A DNA stretch of 43,955 nt from Lutibacter sp. (GTDB lineage: Bacteria > Bacteroidota > Bacteroidia > Flavobacteriales > Flavobacteriaceae): NCBI GenBank assembly GCA_030683995.1, contig JAUXPH010000009.1:1-43955 (forward strand), in the 5' to 3' direction. Below, piece after piece: positions 1-8,230 of the stretch. Both the position numbers and the translations under genes were made by a program. Within the stretch, counting starts at the first letter, position 1, and the number at the start of each line of letters is the position of its first letter. The notes under the pieces are model-generated. The model was given only the letters and a program-made list of their open reading frames with translations, searched no databases and had not been told where the DNA came from.

Positions 1-456
1 TCATTCGGATCCGTAAATCCAAAGTCTACTGCTGCAAAAGTATAATCTGTATCCTCATCTGTGGTTACGGTATTATCGGCTCCTTCCGGTGCATCATTCA
101 CTGCTGTTACAGTTATAGTTATCGTGTTGGCACTCTGATCAAGATCTACTCCTCCATTTAATACGCCACCATTATCCTGTATCTGGAAGGTAAAGGTTGT
201 ATATGGTGATCCGTTCGCATTGGCTGCTGGAGAGAAAGTAAGATTACCAATACTTGCTACAGGTATAAAATCTGCTGCTACTACTACTACCCCACTAAGT
301 TTTAATATTCCACTTGCCGGAAGCGTTGTGATCTTTACTGCAAGAAGTGTATTTGCTGGGGTGTCATTCGGATCCGTAAATCCAAAGTCTACTGCTGCAA
401 AAGTGTAATCTGTATCCTCATTTGTTGTTACTGTTTTATCTGCTCCTGCCGGTGCA
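1..456 (-). repeat. 363-bp in-frame tandem repeat inside the adhesin gene
   Basis: DNA from position 1 onward matches DNA from position 364 onward with few differences (both begin tcattcggatccgtaaatcc). The period is 363 bp, exactly 121 codons. The first copy in protein order spans about 456-94; the second begins at about 93 and leaves the window. Confidence 0.85.
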
Positions 457-1271
457 TCATTTATGTCTGCAGCAGTCCATGAAATAATTATAAGACCACC
501 AGCACCGGTTCCACCAGATTGTTTCTTAGCACCAGAACCACCACCGCCACCTCCATAAATCAATCCAGAATAACCATCTAAATTAGCTGTGCCATTTCCA
601 CCAGCTCCTCCATTAAGTGTTGTTGCAATACCGGCAGTTTCTACAGAGGCATCTTTACCAACATCAGTAGAACCGGCAGCTCCACCGCCACCTCCTCCGT
701 AAACACCTCCACTACCATTAGCACCATCCCCACCTTTATAAATGATTGTACCGATACTTGTTCCGTTAGAACCTCCTAAACCCTTAGTGCCAGCTAATAA
801 ACCTAAAACACCTCCGGTTCCACCACCACCACCAGCAGCAGTTATAGTATTTGTACCAAATGTTACAGTAGAAAATCCACCAGCGGTACCGTTGGTACCT
901 GTATTGATTCCTCCTATACCACCCGATCCAACGGTAATACTATAAGTATTTCCAGGTACTACTGCGACAGAAGTTTTGGTTGCATAAGAACCACCGCCAC
1001 CGCCACCGCCAGTTGCATTGTTAACATTAGCAGAACCACCTCCACCACCACCGGCACCCCATGCCTTAACAGTAACACTAGTTACACCGGCAGGAACTGT
1101 AAAAGTACCATTAGCATCAAACGTTTGTGTCTGCGCCCAAATATTGGCACTCATGAATACCGTTAACATGATTGTTAACCAAATAGAAACCGGTTTGACA
1201 ATTCGTTTTCCGTTGAATTTTCCGCTAAGAGTATTTAAAAAATTCGTTGAATGGGTAGTTTTAGATTCCAT
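1..1271 (-). CDS. Secreted glycine-rich, cadherin-like repeat adhesin (3' end outside window)
   Basis: An uninterrupted minus-strand reading frame starts with ATG at 1271 and runs off the left edge, so only about 423 N-terminal residues are visible. A long signal peptide (about 47 aa, ending in a hydrophobic stretch and NIWAQ) is followed by a domain with many Gly runs (about residues 50-265), then by tandem repeats that begin [20 protein letters not shown] and contain [15 protein letters not shown]. These resemble the VCBS/cadherin-like repeats of large bacterial surface adhesins. The repeat unit is 121 aa; one full copy and the start of a second are visible. By family knowledge such proteins in Flavobacteriia are exported, often through T9SS, with the sorting tail at the C terminus, which is not visible here. 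Export and repeat architecture are seen; the adhesion role is inferred. Confidence 0.8.
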   Translation of the reverse strand, partial: MESKTTHSTNFLNTLSGKFNGKRIVKPVSIWLTIMLTVFMSANIWAQTQTFDANGTFTVPAGVTSVTVKAWGAGGGGGGSANVNNATGGGGGGGSYATKTSVAVVPGNTYSITVGSGGIGGINTGTNGTAGGFSTVTFGTNTITAAGGGGGTGGVLGLLAGTKGLGGSNGTSIGTIIYKGGDGANGSGGVYGGGGGGAAGSTDVGKDASVETAGIATTLNGGAGGNGTANLDGYSGLIYGGGGGGSGAKKQSGGTGAGGLIIISWTAADINDAPAGADKTVTTNEDTDYTFAAVDFGFTDPNDTPANTLLAVKITTLPASGILKLSGVVVVAADFIPVASIGNLTFSPAANANGSPYTTFTFQIQDNGGVLNGGVDLDQSANTITITVTAVNDAPEGADNTVTTDEDTDYTFAAVDFGFTDPN

Positions 1272-1842
1272 AGTATGATTATTAATGCGTTATTACATAT
1301 TTAAAACCATTATGCACAAAAGCATAATCAATATTTCTCAGAATTAATCCGAGTAACTATTAAAAAAATATTAGTAATAAAAAAAATTTATAAAATCAAT
1401 ATTAGAAAACAATGATTTTATTGTGGGGCTCTTGTGGGGTTCATACTTTTCAAAAATTTGGTTTCACCAAACAGATAAAAACCAAAAACAAATTAAATCA
1501 GATTAGAAATGTAACTCATAGCAAAATTATGGGACATACAATTTCTATTTCAAATTTAGCAAAAAAAGCATAACCTGCTCTTTTTCAGAATCTAAAAGCA
1601 ATAATAATTTGCAAATTGCATTGTTTTGGCAATAAACGGCATTAATTAATTTTCTTTTGGTAATTTTTAACAATGCGGCCTTTTGTCTTCTTTTTTAGGA
1701 AATAGATTTACTTTTTTTGGAAGAAATTTTAATAATTTCTGTGTCGCAGTCTTTCTTTAACAAAAAAAATAGGCCGTTATCAGGCTATTTATTTATTATC
1801 TTTATTTATTATCAGTTTTTAAATGATGTTTTCCATTAAATA
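1272..1842. other. Non-coding gap between adhesin gene and antitoxin relic
   Basis: No convincing gene on either strand. It holds the upstream region of the adhesin gene and, near its right end, a leftward terminator for the antitoxin relic. A TAnnTTTG-like box lies on the minus strand at 1558-1551, but it is about 280 bp from the adhesin start and no good -33 TTG is seen, so I do not call it a promoter. Confidence 0.6.
1762..1790 (-). terminator. Leftward Rho-independent terminator after the antitoxin relic
   Basis: Read on the minus strand, the AAATAG-CC arm (1790-1783) pairs with the GG-CTATTT arm (1775-1767, one bulged base) around a 7-nt loop, followed by a run of T. It lies about 50 bp past the antitoxin relic stop, where the end of a mobA-mobB transcript would have been after deletion of mobB. 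Confidence 0.55.
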
Positions 1843-1850
1843 TTAAAACC

Positions 1851-2156
1851 TCAATCCCATAAGGATTTGGGAATCTCCCTTCTAATTTCCCGGGCAATAT
1901 CTTCAATTTCTTGTTGCACCTCATCGGCACTCATCACTATATTTTCGGTAATTGCATTTGATTTTTTTACTACCATTTTCTCAGCCAGTTCACGCGCTTT
2001 CAACTCAATAAATTTTTCCAATGAATGGTGGTTTGAAACAAAACCGTACACAAATTTCATATCTAATGCTTTACCAACTTTTTTCATCGATTTTATGGAA
2101 ATTGAACCCGACAATTCTCTTTTTTCGATGTCCTGAACACCTTGTATGGTAATTTT
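1851..2156 (-). pseudogene. N-terminally truncated mobile mystery protein A (antitoxin) relic
   Basis: About 100 residues match my recollection of the C-terminal two thirds of 'mobile mystery protein A': KITIQGVQDIEKREL, GSISIKSMKKVGKALDMKFV, YGFV, SLEKFIELKARELAEKMV and a final IPKSLWD. In that family an N-terminal arm and the first helices of an XRE-type HTH precede this part. Here they are replaced by unrelated low-complexity sequence (about 2157-2180, poly-Ile), so the N terminus is lost. The family normally pairs with mobile mystery protein B, a Fic-domain protein. A five-codon frame ATG GGA TTG AGG TTT TAA at 1860-1843 overlaps the mobA stop where mobB would begin, and no Fic sequence follows. 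The family assignment is from memory; truncation is inferred from the missing HTH start. Confidence 0.7.
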
Positions 2157-2489
2157 AATAATAATAATAACAGGTCGCAATTATTTTTTTAGGCGATAAT
2201 TTCCCCATTCAGGCAAATTCCTAAGTTGGGTTTTTATATCTTGATTCTATCCTTCCGAGGTACAAGGAATCGAAAAATATTGCACCAATTTGTTGAGATT
2301 CCTCCTTTGTTAGGCTCTAGCGATAGTAGACTGGGGAAGTAATGAATAATATTTCCATATTTTAATGACTTTGCCCTTTGTAGATAAGGGGCTTTTTTTA
2401 CTTTCAGGCAATAATTCCCCCTTCGAGGGTTAGGGGGCGTTAATTTTTTAATTAAATTTGCGCATCCTAACATACAAAAAAATCAATTT
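2157..2489. other. Non-coding gap with purL promoter
   Basis: No supported gene. A 79-aa minus-strand frame here has the biased composition of intergenic repeat DNA (ccccttcgagggttaggggg type) and is rejected. The right end contains the purL promoter. Confidence 0.6.
2453..2460 (+). promoter_or_regulatory. Candidate purL promoter -7 box
   Basis: TAAATTTG matches the Bacteroidota -7 consensus TAnnTTTG. It lies 29 bp before the purL ATG, so transcription would start near 2466. No clear -33 TTG is visible at the usual distance. Confidence 0.5.
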
Positions 2490-5400
2490 ATGATTCAATT
2501 CTTTGGAAACAAAATCAGCAAAATATACGCTGTACAAACGTCAAAAGAACTTATCCAAACCGACATTCAAAAATTACACTGGCTTTTTGGCAACCAGGAA
2601 AAATTAGCTGAGGCATCTTTGGATGCTTTTTTTATTGGTCCGCGCGCCGCGATGGTGACGCCTTGGAGTACAAATGCCGTTGAAATTACCCAAAATATGG
2701 GGATAGATGGCATTGTGAGAATTGAAGAATTTAACGCCACATTAGAAGATGCGCCCTTTGATCCAATGATTTATCAGAAATATCCCCAATTAAACCAGGA
2801 TATTTTCACCATTCATATTGAGCCAGCCGCTATTTTAGAGATTGGAGACATTGCCGCATACAACGCCCAGGAAGGTTTGTCGTTAAACGATGAAGAAATT
2901 GATTATTTAAATGAAATGAGCAAGCGAATCGGACGAAAATTGACCGATTCTGAGGTGTTCGGATTTTCACAGGTGAATTCTGAACATTGCCGACATAAAA
3001 TTTTTAACGGCACTTTTGTGATTGACGGCGAAGAAATGCCTTCATCACTATTTAAACTCATCAGAAAAACTTCTGAAACACATCCCAACGGAATTGTTTC
3101 TGCCTATAAAGACAATGTGGCTTTTGTGGAAGGTCCGTTGGTGGAGCAATTTGCGCCAAAAACACCTGACAAGCCCGATTTTTACCAAAAAACAAACTTT
3201 AAATCGGTGATTTCATTAAAAGCCGAAACGCATAATTTTCCGACAACCGTTGAGCCTTTTAACGGTGCCGCAACAGGTTCAGGCGGAGAAATCAGAGACC
3301 GTTTGGCCGGCGGAAAAGGCTCGTTGCCTTTGGCAGGAACCGCAGTTTATATGACTTCCTATTCGCGTTTAACGCAAGACAGGCATTTTGAATCTCCGCA
3401 AGACCGACCTTGGGAAAAAGGAATGGAAGAGAGAAAATGGCTGTACCAAACGCCTTTGGATATTTTAATAAAAGCATCAAATGGCGCATCCGATTTCGGA
3501 AATAAATTCGGGCAGCCTTTAATTACGGGTTCTGTACTGACTTTTGAACATCAGGAATCCGCTTCGGATTCGCTCAATAGCGACACACCCAGTGCACCTT
3601 CACGCAAATTGGGTTACGATAAAGTGATTATGCAAGCCGGCGGCATTGGATACGGAAAAGCAGACCAGGCTTTAAAAGACAAACCGGCTGCAGGCGATAA
3701 AATAGTGATTTTAGGTGGCGACAATTACCGAATTGGGATGGGCGGCGCAGCGGTTTCATCGGCTGATACCGGCGAATTTACCAGCGGCATCGAACTAAAT
3801 GCGGTACAACGATCCAATCCCGAAATGCAAAAAAGAGCTGCAAACGCCATCCGCGGTATGGTTGAAAGTGATTTAAATCCAATTGTTTCCATACACGATC
3901 ACGGGGCAGGCGGACATTTAAATTGCCTGTCTGAATTGGTGGAAGAAACCGGCGGATTGATTGATTTGGACAAATTGCCTATTGGTGACCCAACCCTTTC
4001 AGCCAAAGAAATTATAGGAAATGAATCCCAGGAACGTATGGGGTTGATTATCAGCAAAGAAAATGCGGATATTTTAAAACGAGTTGCCGAAAGAGAACGC
4101 GCTCCGTACTATGAAGTCGGGGAAATCACCAACAACGACCGATTTACTTTTGAATCTAAATCCACCGGAAAAAAACCAATGGATTTAGCCCTGACCGAAC
4201 TATTCGGCAGTTCGCCAAAGACCATTATGAACGATATTACCGTTGAAATTAATTATAGTGAAATTATTTACAATCAGGAAGATATACATCTTTACTTAAA
4301 TAAAATATTGCAACTCGAAGCGGTGGCCTGCAAAGACTGGCTGACCAATAAAGTGGACCGTTGTGTTGGCGGAAAAGTGGCCAAACAACAATGCGTCGGT
4401 CCGTTGCAATTGCCCTTAAACAACTGTGGCGTGATGGCGTTGGACTTCAACGGAAAAGAAGGCATTGCCACTTCCATTGGCCACGCGCCAATCTCAGCGC
4501 TTATTGATCCGGTTGCCGGCAGCAAAAATGCGATTGCAGAGGCGTTGACCAACATTGTTTGGGCGCCTTTGGAAAATGATTTGGCCTCCATTTCCCTATC
4601 CGCAAACTGGATGTGGCCTTGCAAAAATGAAGGTGAAGATGCACGTTTGTACAAAGCGGTGAAGGCGGTATCCGACTTTGCGATTGATTTGGGCATCAAT
4701 GTTCCTACAGGAAAAGACTCCTTGTCGATGAAACAAAAATACCCAAATGACGAAGTGATTTCTCCGGGAACAGTGATTATTACTGCAGCCGGACATTGCA
4801 ACGATATTACAAATGTAGTTGAACCTTTAATTAAGGAAACACTAAATAATAAACTGTATTACATTAATTTATCTAATGACACTCATAAATTAGGAGGCTC
4901 GTCATTTGGCCAGATTCATCACAAAATAGGAAAAGAAACGCCAACCATCAAAGATGCCGCTAAATTTAAAATTGCGTTTAACACCCTTCAAAAATTAATT
5001 AAAGAAGACCGGATTTTAGCCGGTCACGATATTTCTTCCGGAGGAATGATTACCACTTTGCTCGAAATGTGTTTTTCTCAACAAACGCTTGGCTTAAACA
5101 TTGATCTTACCACTATTGCGGAAGCCGATACCGTAAAATTGCTTTTTGCTGAAAACAGCGGAATTATTTTCCAAAGTGCCGATGAAAGGGTACCTGTAAT
5201 TTTAGCCGAAAACAATATTGAATTTTTTGAAATAGGTTTTGCTCATAAAAGTGATTGTGTAACCATCAACAATTTTGATGAAATACTCACTTTCAACATT
5301 GCCGAACTGCGCGATGTTTGGTATGACACGTCTTATTTGCTGGACCAAAAACAATGTGCCAACAACAAAGCGCTGGATCGTTATGAAAATTATAAAAATC

Positions 5401-6287
5401 AGCCTTTGCAATATATTTTTCCAAACCATTTTACCGGTGCTTCGACTCCGCTCAGCAGCCTTAATTCTGAGTCAATCAGTAACCTTGAAAATTCGGCTCC
5501 GCCCAGCACCCTTAATTCTGAGTCGCAGGCTCCTAAAAGACCAAAAGCAGCCGTTATTCGCGAAAAGGGAAGCAATTCTGAACGCGAAATGGCGAATGCA
5601 ATGTATTTGGCAGGTTTTGATGTAAAAGATGTGCATATGACCGATTTAATCAGCGGACGCGAAACCTTGGAAGACATACAATTTATTGGTGCTGTGGGCG
5701 GATTTTCAAACTCTGATGTTTTGGGTTCCGCAAAAGGCTGGGCGGGTGCATTTTTGTTCAACGAAAAGGCGAAAAACGCCTTGGACAATTTCTTCAAGAG
5801 AGAAGATACCTTATCCGTCGGAATTTGCAATGGCTGTCAGCTTTTTATGGAGTTGGAAGTCATTAATCCCGAACACGAAGTTCACGGAAAATTATTGCAC
5901 AACGATTCCCACAAACACGAAAGCGGATTTACTTCGGTAACCGTTCAGGAAAACAATTCGGTGATGCTTTCTACTTTGGCAGGCAGCACATTGGGGGTTT
6001 GGATTTCTCACGGCGAAGGAAAATTTAACTTGCCAATGGAAGAATCTGCCTATAATATTGTGGCTAAATATGGCTATGATGCGTATCCGGCAAATCCAAA
6101 CGGATCCGACTACAATGTGGCGATGATGAGCTCAAAAGACGGCAGGCATTTGGTGATGATGCCGCATATTGAACGTTCTCTTTTTCAATGGAACTGGGCA
6201 TATTATCCGGAAGACAGAAAAGATGAAGTTTCGCCTTGGGCAGAAGCTTTTGTGAATGCCAGAAAATGGCTGGAAAATAAATTTTAG
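2490..6287 (+). CDS. purL: Phosphoribosylformylglycinamidine synthase, large single-chain form
   Basis: Converts FGAR, ATP and glutamine to FGAM, step four of cytosolic de novo purine synthesis. At 1265 aa it is the fused (PurLQ-like) enzyme. The synthetase half shows NSEHCRHKIF (about residues 163-172), AETHNFPTTVEPFNGAATGS with GGEIRDR, a second half with GPLQLPLNNCGV, and PTGKDSLSM. The C-terminal class-I glutamine amidotransferase domain has GICNGCQLF with nucleophile Cys1113, and His1226/Glu1228 in MPHIER. Odd features are two linker insertions: residues about 357-370 (SASDSLNSDTPSAPS), and about 984-1013, a Ser/Pro/Asn-rich stretch just before the amidotransferase domain. The second is encoded by repeat DNA related to an intergenic element of this genome. 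Preceded by its own promoter, followed by a strong terminator: a single-gene unit. Confidence 0.97.
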   Translation: MIQFFGNKISKIYAVQTSKELIQTDIQKLHWLFGNQEKLAEASLDAFFIGPRAAMVTPWSTNAVEITQNMGIDGIVRIEEFNATLEDAPFDPMIYQKYPQLNQDIFTIHIEPAAILEIGDIAAYNAQEGLSLNDEEIDYLNEMSKRIGRKLTDSEVFGFSQVNSEHCRHKIFNGTFVIDGEEMPSSLFKLIRKTSETHPNGIVSAYKDNVAFVEGPLVEQFAPKTPDKPDFYQKTNFKSVISLKAETHNFPTTVEPFNGAATGSGGEIRDRLAGGKGSLPLAGTAVYMTSYSRLTQDRHFESPQDRPWEKGMEERKWLYQTPLDILIKASNGASDFGNKFGQPLITGSVLTFEHQESASDSLNSDTPSAPSRKLGYDKVIMQAGGIGYGKADQALKDKPAAGDKIVILGGDNYRIGMGGAAVSSADTGEFTSGIELNAVQRSNPEMQKRAANAIRGMVESDLNPIVSIHDHGAGGHLNCLSELVEETGGLIDLDKLPIGDPTLSAKEIIGNESQERMGLIISKENADILKRVAERERAPYYEVGEITNNDRFTFESKSTGKKPMDLALTELFGSSPKTIMNDITVEINYSEIIYNQEDIHLYLNKILQLEAVACKDWLTNKVDRCVGGKVAKQQCVGPLQLPLNNCGVMALDFNGKEGIATSIGHAPISALIDPVAGSKNAIAEALTNIVWAPLENDLASISLSANWMWPCKNEGEDARLYKAVKAVSDFAIDLGINVPTGKDSLSMKQKYPNDEVISPGTVIITAAGHCNDITNVVEPLIKETLNNKLYYINLSNDTHKLGGSSFGQIHHKIGKETPTIKDAAKFKIAFNTLQKLIKEDRILAGHDISSGGMITTLLEMCFSQQTLGLNIDLTTIAEADTVKLLFAENSGIIFQSADERVPVILAENNIEFFEIGFAHKSDCVTINNFDEILTFNIAELRDVWYDTSYLLDQKQCANNKALDRYENYKNQPLQYIFPNHFTGASTPLSSLNSESISNLENSAPPSTLNSESQAPKRPKAAVIREKGSNSEREMANAMYLAGFDVKDVHMTDLISGRETLEDIQFIGAVGGFSNSDVLGSAKGWAGAFLFNEKAKNALDNFFKREDTLSVGICNGCQLFMELEVINPEHEVHGKLLHNDSHKHESGFTSVTVQENNSVMLSTLAGSTLGVWISHGEGKFNLPMEESAYNIVAKYGYDAYPANPNGSDYNVAMMSSKDGRHLVMMPHIERSLFQWNWAYYPEDRKDEVSPWAEAFVNARKWLENKF
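3561..3600 (+). repeat. Possible repeat-derived insertion in purL (first)
   Basis: This stretch begins gcttcggattcgctcaatag and encodes the Ser/Asp-rich linker SDSLNSDTPSAPS between conserved purL segments. It loosely resembles the gcttcgactccgctcag element at 5439, so the same origin is possible but unproven. Confidence 0.35.
5439..5524 (+). repeat. REP-like repeat pair inserted in frame in purL linker
   Basis: Two related copies lie 52 bp apart. Copy 1 (5439-5473) begins gcttcgactccgctcagcag and copy 2 (5491-5524) begins attcggctccgcccagcacc; both end cttaattctgagtc. Bases 5440-5455 match the reverse complement of the intergenic element at 13441-13456 with one mismatch. The reading frame stays open, giving PLSSLNSES and APPSTLNSES between the synthetase and amidotransferase domains. 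Confidence 0.7.
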
Positions 6288-6309
6288 CCAATTAAACTCG
6301 CTAAATTCT

Positions 6310-6348
6310 AAAAAAGGATTTCATTTTTTGTGAAATCCTTTTTTTTTT
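6310..6348 (+). terminator. Rho-independent terminator of purL
   Basis: A perfect 14-bp stem (aaaaaaggatttca, 6310-6323, with tgaaatcctttttt, 6331-6344) closes a 7-nt loop and runs into eight or more T. It lies about 22 bp after the purL stop. Confidence 0.85.
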
Positions 6349-6356
6349 CTACTTTG
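6328..6356 (+). promoter_or_regulatory. Candidate promoter of first acyl-CoA synthetase
   Basis: TTG at 6328-6330 and ctacTTTG ending at 6356 are spaced like a Bacteroidota -33/-7 pair, although the TA of the -7 box is replaced by CT. The -33 lies inside the purL terminator. The ATG is 18 bp downstream. Confidence 0.35.
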
Positions 6357-6374
6357 CGTTAACAATCCTAATTT

Positions 6375-8150
6375 ATGGCAGAAATTTGTACGCGATTATT
6401 TGATTTTGCTTACCACCAATTGGCAACCAATCCGCAGCAAAAGTGTTTTAACACCAAAGTTGGAAATCGGTGGATTTCAACTTCCTCCCAAAGCTATATC
6501 GATCAGGCAAATTGCATCAGCAGGGCTTTGCTGCGTTTGGGCGTAAAGCCCAAAGATAAAATTGCGGTGGTGACTGCCACAAACAGGGTTGAATGGAGCA
6601 TTTTAGACATTGCCGTTTTGCAAATCGGCGCGGTGAATGTTCCCTTATACCCTACTATTTCTTCCAGCGATTTTCAATATATCATCAACCATTCAGACGC
6701 TGTCTTATGTTTTGTTTCAGATAAAGAACTTGCCAAAAAAGTTTCAAAAATTAAGGATAATACCCAATTAAGGGATATTTATTCTTTTGACACTGCTGAA
6801 GGAATTTCAAGCTGGAATTCCCTGTTGAAATTGGGAGAAGAACAAAGCAATCAAACAGAAGTTGACTTGTTAAAAACACAAGTTAAGGGGACCAATTTGG
6901 CGACTATTATTTACACATCCGGCACCACAGGAACTCCGAAAGGCGTGATGCTTTCCCATAAAAATATTGTTGAAAACGCATTTTCCAGTGCCAAAGCTTT
7001 GGATTTTACACCCGGAAACTATATGGTTTTAAGCTATTTGCCCATTTGCCATATCTTTGAACGTTTTGCCTTGTATTATTATCAGTATATGGGATTTGAA
7101 GTTTATTTTGCCGAATCCATCGATAAATTGGGCGACAATTTAAAAGAAGTAAAACCGCATTTTATTCCAGTTGTGCCTAGATTATTAGAAAAAATATACG
7201 ATAAAATTGTAGACAAGGGAAGTAATTTAAAAGGAATAAAAAGAATGCTTTTCTTTTGGTCGCTTAACTTGGCAAAAAAATACGAACCTTATCAAAAAAA
7301 TGGCTGGTGGTATCATTTTCAGCTAAATATTGCCAACAAATTGGTTTTCAGTAAATGGCGTGAAGCTTTGGGCGGAAACATTAAATTTCTGGTATCTGGA
7401 AGCGCTCCGCTCCAGCCAAATTTAATCCGTGTTTTTACGGCTGCGCAAATTCCAATTTTTGAAGGCTACGGAATGACCGAATCTTCTCCCGGAATTTCCA
7501 TCAACGATTTCAGAAATAAAGGTTTTAAAATTGGAACCGTAGGCCGAATTTTGGAGGATATGGAAGTCAGAATTGCCGAGGATGGCGAAATTTTGGTAAA
7601 AGGCTCCAATGTGATGATGGGTTATTATAAAAATGAAGCATTGACCAACGAAACCATCGTAAATGGCTTTTTGCATACCGGAGATATTGGCGAATTGGAT
7701 GCGGACGGATTTTTAAAAATTACCGATCGCAAAAAAGAAATGTTTAAAACATCGGGCGGAAAATACATCGCGCCATCGGCTATTGAAGGATTGTTGAAAG
7801 AGTCGCGTTTTATTGAACAGGCGATGGTGATTGGAGAAGGCCAAAAAATGCCGGCAGTGATTGTTCAGCCACATTACGAATTTTTATTGGAATGGGCAAA
7901 ACGCAAAGAAATTGAATTTGACGGTTCAAATGAAGGCGTAATTCAGCATAAAAAAGTGATTAAACGCATCCAAAAAGAAATTGATTTTGTCAATGAAAAA
8001 TTAGGACAGTGGGAACAGGTAAAAGCCTTTGAGCTGACGCCGGAAATTTGGAGCGTGGAAAATAATATGCTAACGCCTACCTTAAAAATGAAACGAAAAG
8101 TTATTTTAGAAAACTACAGTCATTTATGGGCAAAAATCTATAAAAATTAA
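6375..8150 (+). CDS. Long-chain fatty acid--CoA ligase (AMP-forming), copy 1
   Basis: 591 aa, a normal length for FadD15-type acyl-CoA synthetases. It activates long-chain fatty acids with ATP and CoA to acyl-CoA for beta-oxidation or lipid synthesis. Adenylate-forming motifs are all present: the P-loop-like TIIYTSGTTGTPKGVMLSH (about residues 178-196), GYGMTESSPG (about 363), TGDIGELDADGFLKITDRKK (about 434), and GGKYIAPSAIE (about 461) of the C-terminal cap. No signal peptide; probably cytosolic or membrane-associated. It lies just upstream of a closely similar gene on the same strand, a tandem duplication. Substrate chain length cannot be read from the sequence. Confidence 0.93.
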   Translation: MAEICTRLFDFAYHQLATNPQQKCFNTKVGNRWISTSSQSYIDQANCISRALLRLGVKPKDKIAVVTATNRVEWSILDIAVLQIGAVNVPLYPTISSSDFQYIINHSDAVLCFVSDKELAKKVSKIKDNTQLRDIYSFDTAEGISSWNSLLKLGEEQSNQTEVDLLKTQVKGTNLATIIYTSGTTGTPKGVMLSHKNIVENAFSSAKALDFTPGNYMVLSYLPICHIFERFALYYYQYMGFEVYFAESIDKLGDNLKEVKPHFIPVVPRLLEKIYDKIVDKGSNLKGIKRMLFFWSLNLAKKYEPYQKNGWWYHFQLNIANKLVFSKWREALGGNIKFLVSGSAPLQPNLIRVFTAAQIPIFEGYGMTESSPGISINDFRNKGFKIGTVGRILEDMEVRIAEDGEILVKGSNVMMGYYKNEALTNETIVNGFLHTGDIGELDADGFLKITDRKKEMFKTSGGKYIAPSAIEGLLKESRFIEQAMVIGEGQKMPAVIVQPHYEFLLEWAKRKEIEFDGSNEGVIQHKKVIKRIQKEIDFVNEKLGQWEQVKAFELTPEIWSVENNMLTPTLKMKRKVILENYSHLWAKIYKN

Positions 8151-8174
8151 TTTTCACGAATGCTACGAGCATTG

Positions 8175-8204
8175 TTGTGAGTTCACTTTTATTTTTATAC
8201 TTTG
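8175..8204 (+). promoter_or_regulatory. Candidate promoter of second acyl-CoA synthetase
   Basis: TTG (8175-8177) and tatacTTTG (ending 8204) form an approximate -33/-7 pair in the 80-bp gap between the two synthetase genes, suggesting copy 2 can be transcribed on its own. It also argues against the GTG start at 8177, which would lie within this promoter. Confidence 0.4.
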
Positions 8205-8230
8205 CAAGAACACTTTACAACCTAAATAAA

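Noticed and set aside
742-1278. Plus-strand Pro/Val-rich reading frames over the adhesin gene
   Set aside because: They are the antisense of Gly-rich codons in the real minus-strand gene, which starts with a proper signal peptide.
2234-2473. 79-aa minus-strand frame before purL
   Set aside because: Low-complexity intergenic repeat composition, overlaps the purL promoter, no family resemblance.
4292-4801. 169-aa minus-strand frame inside purL
   Set aside because: Shadow of conserved purL codons on the other strand.
8177-8230. N-terminal extension of the second acyl-CoA synthetase from GTG 8177
   Set aside because: The paralogue aligns from ATG 8231 and the extension covers the likely promoter.
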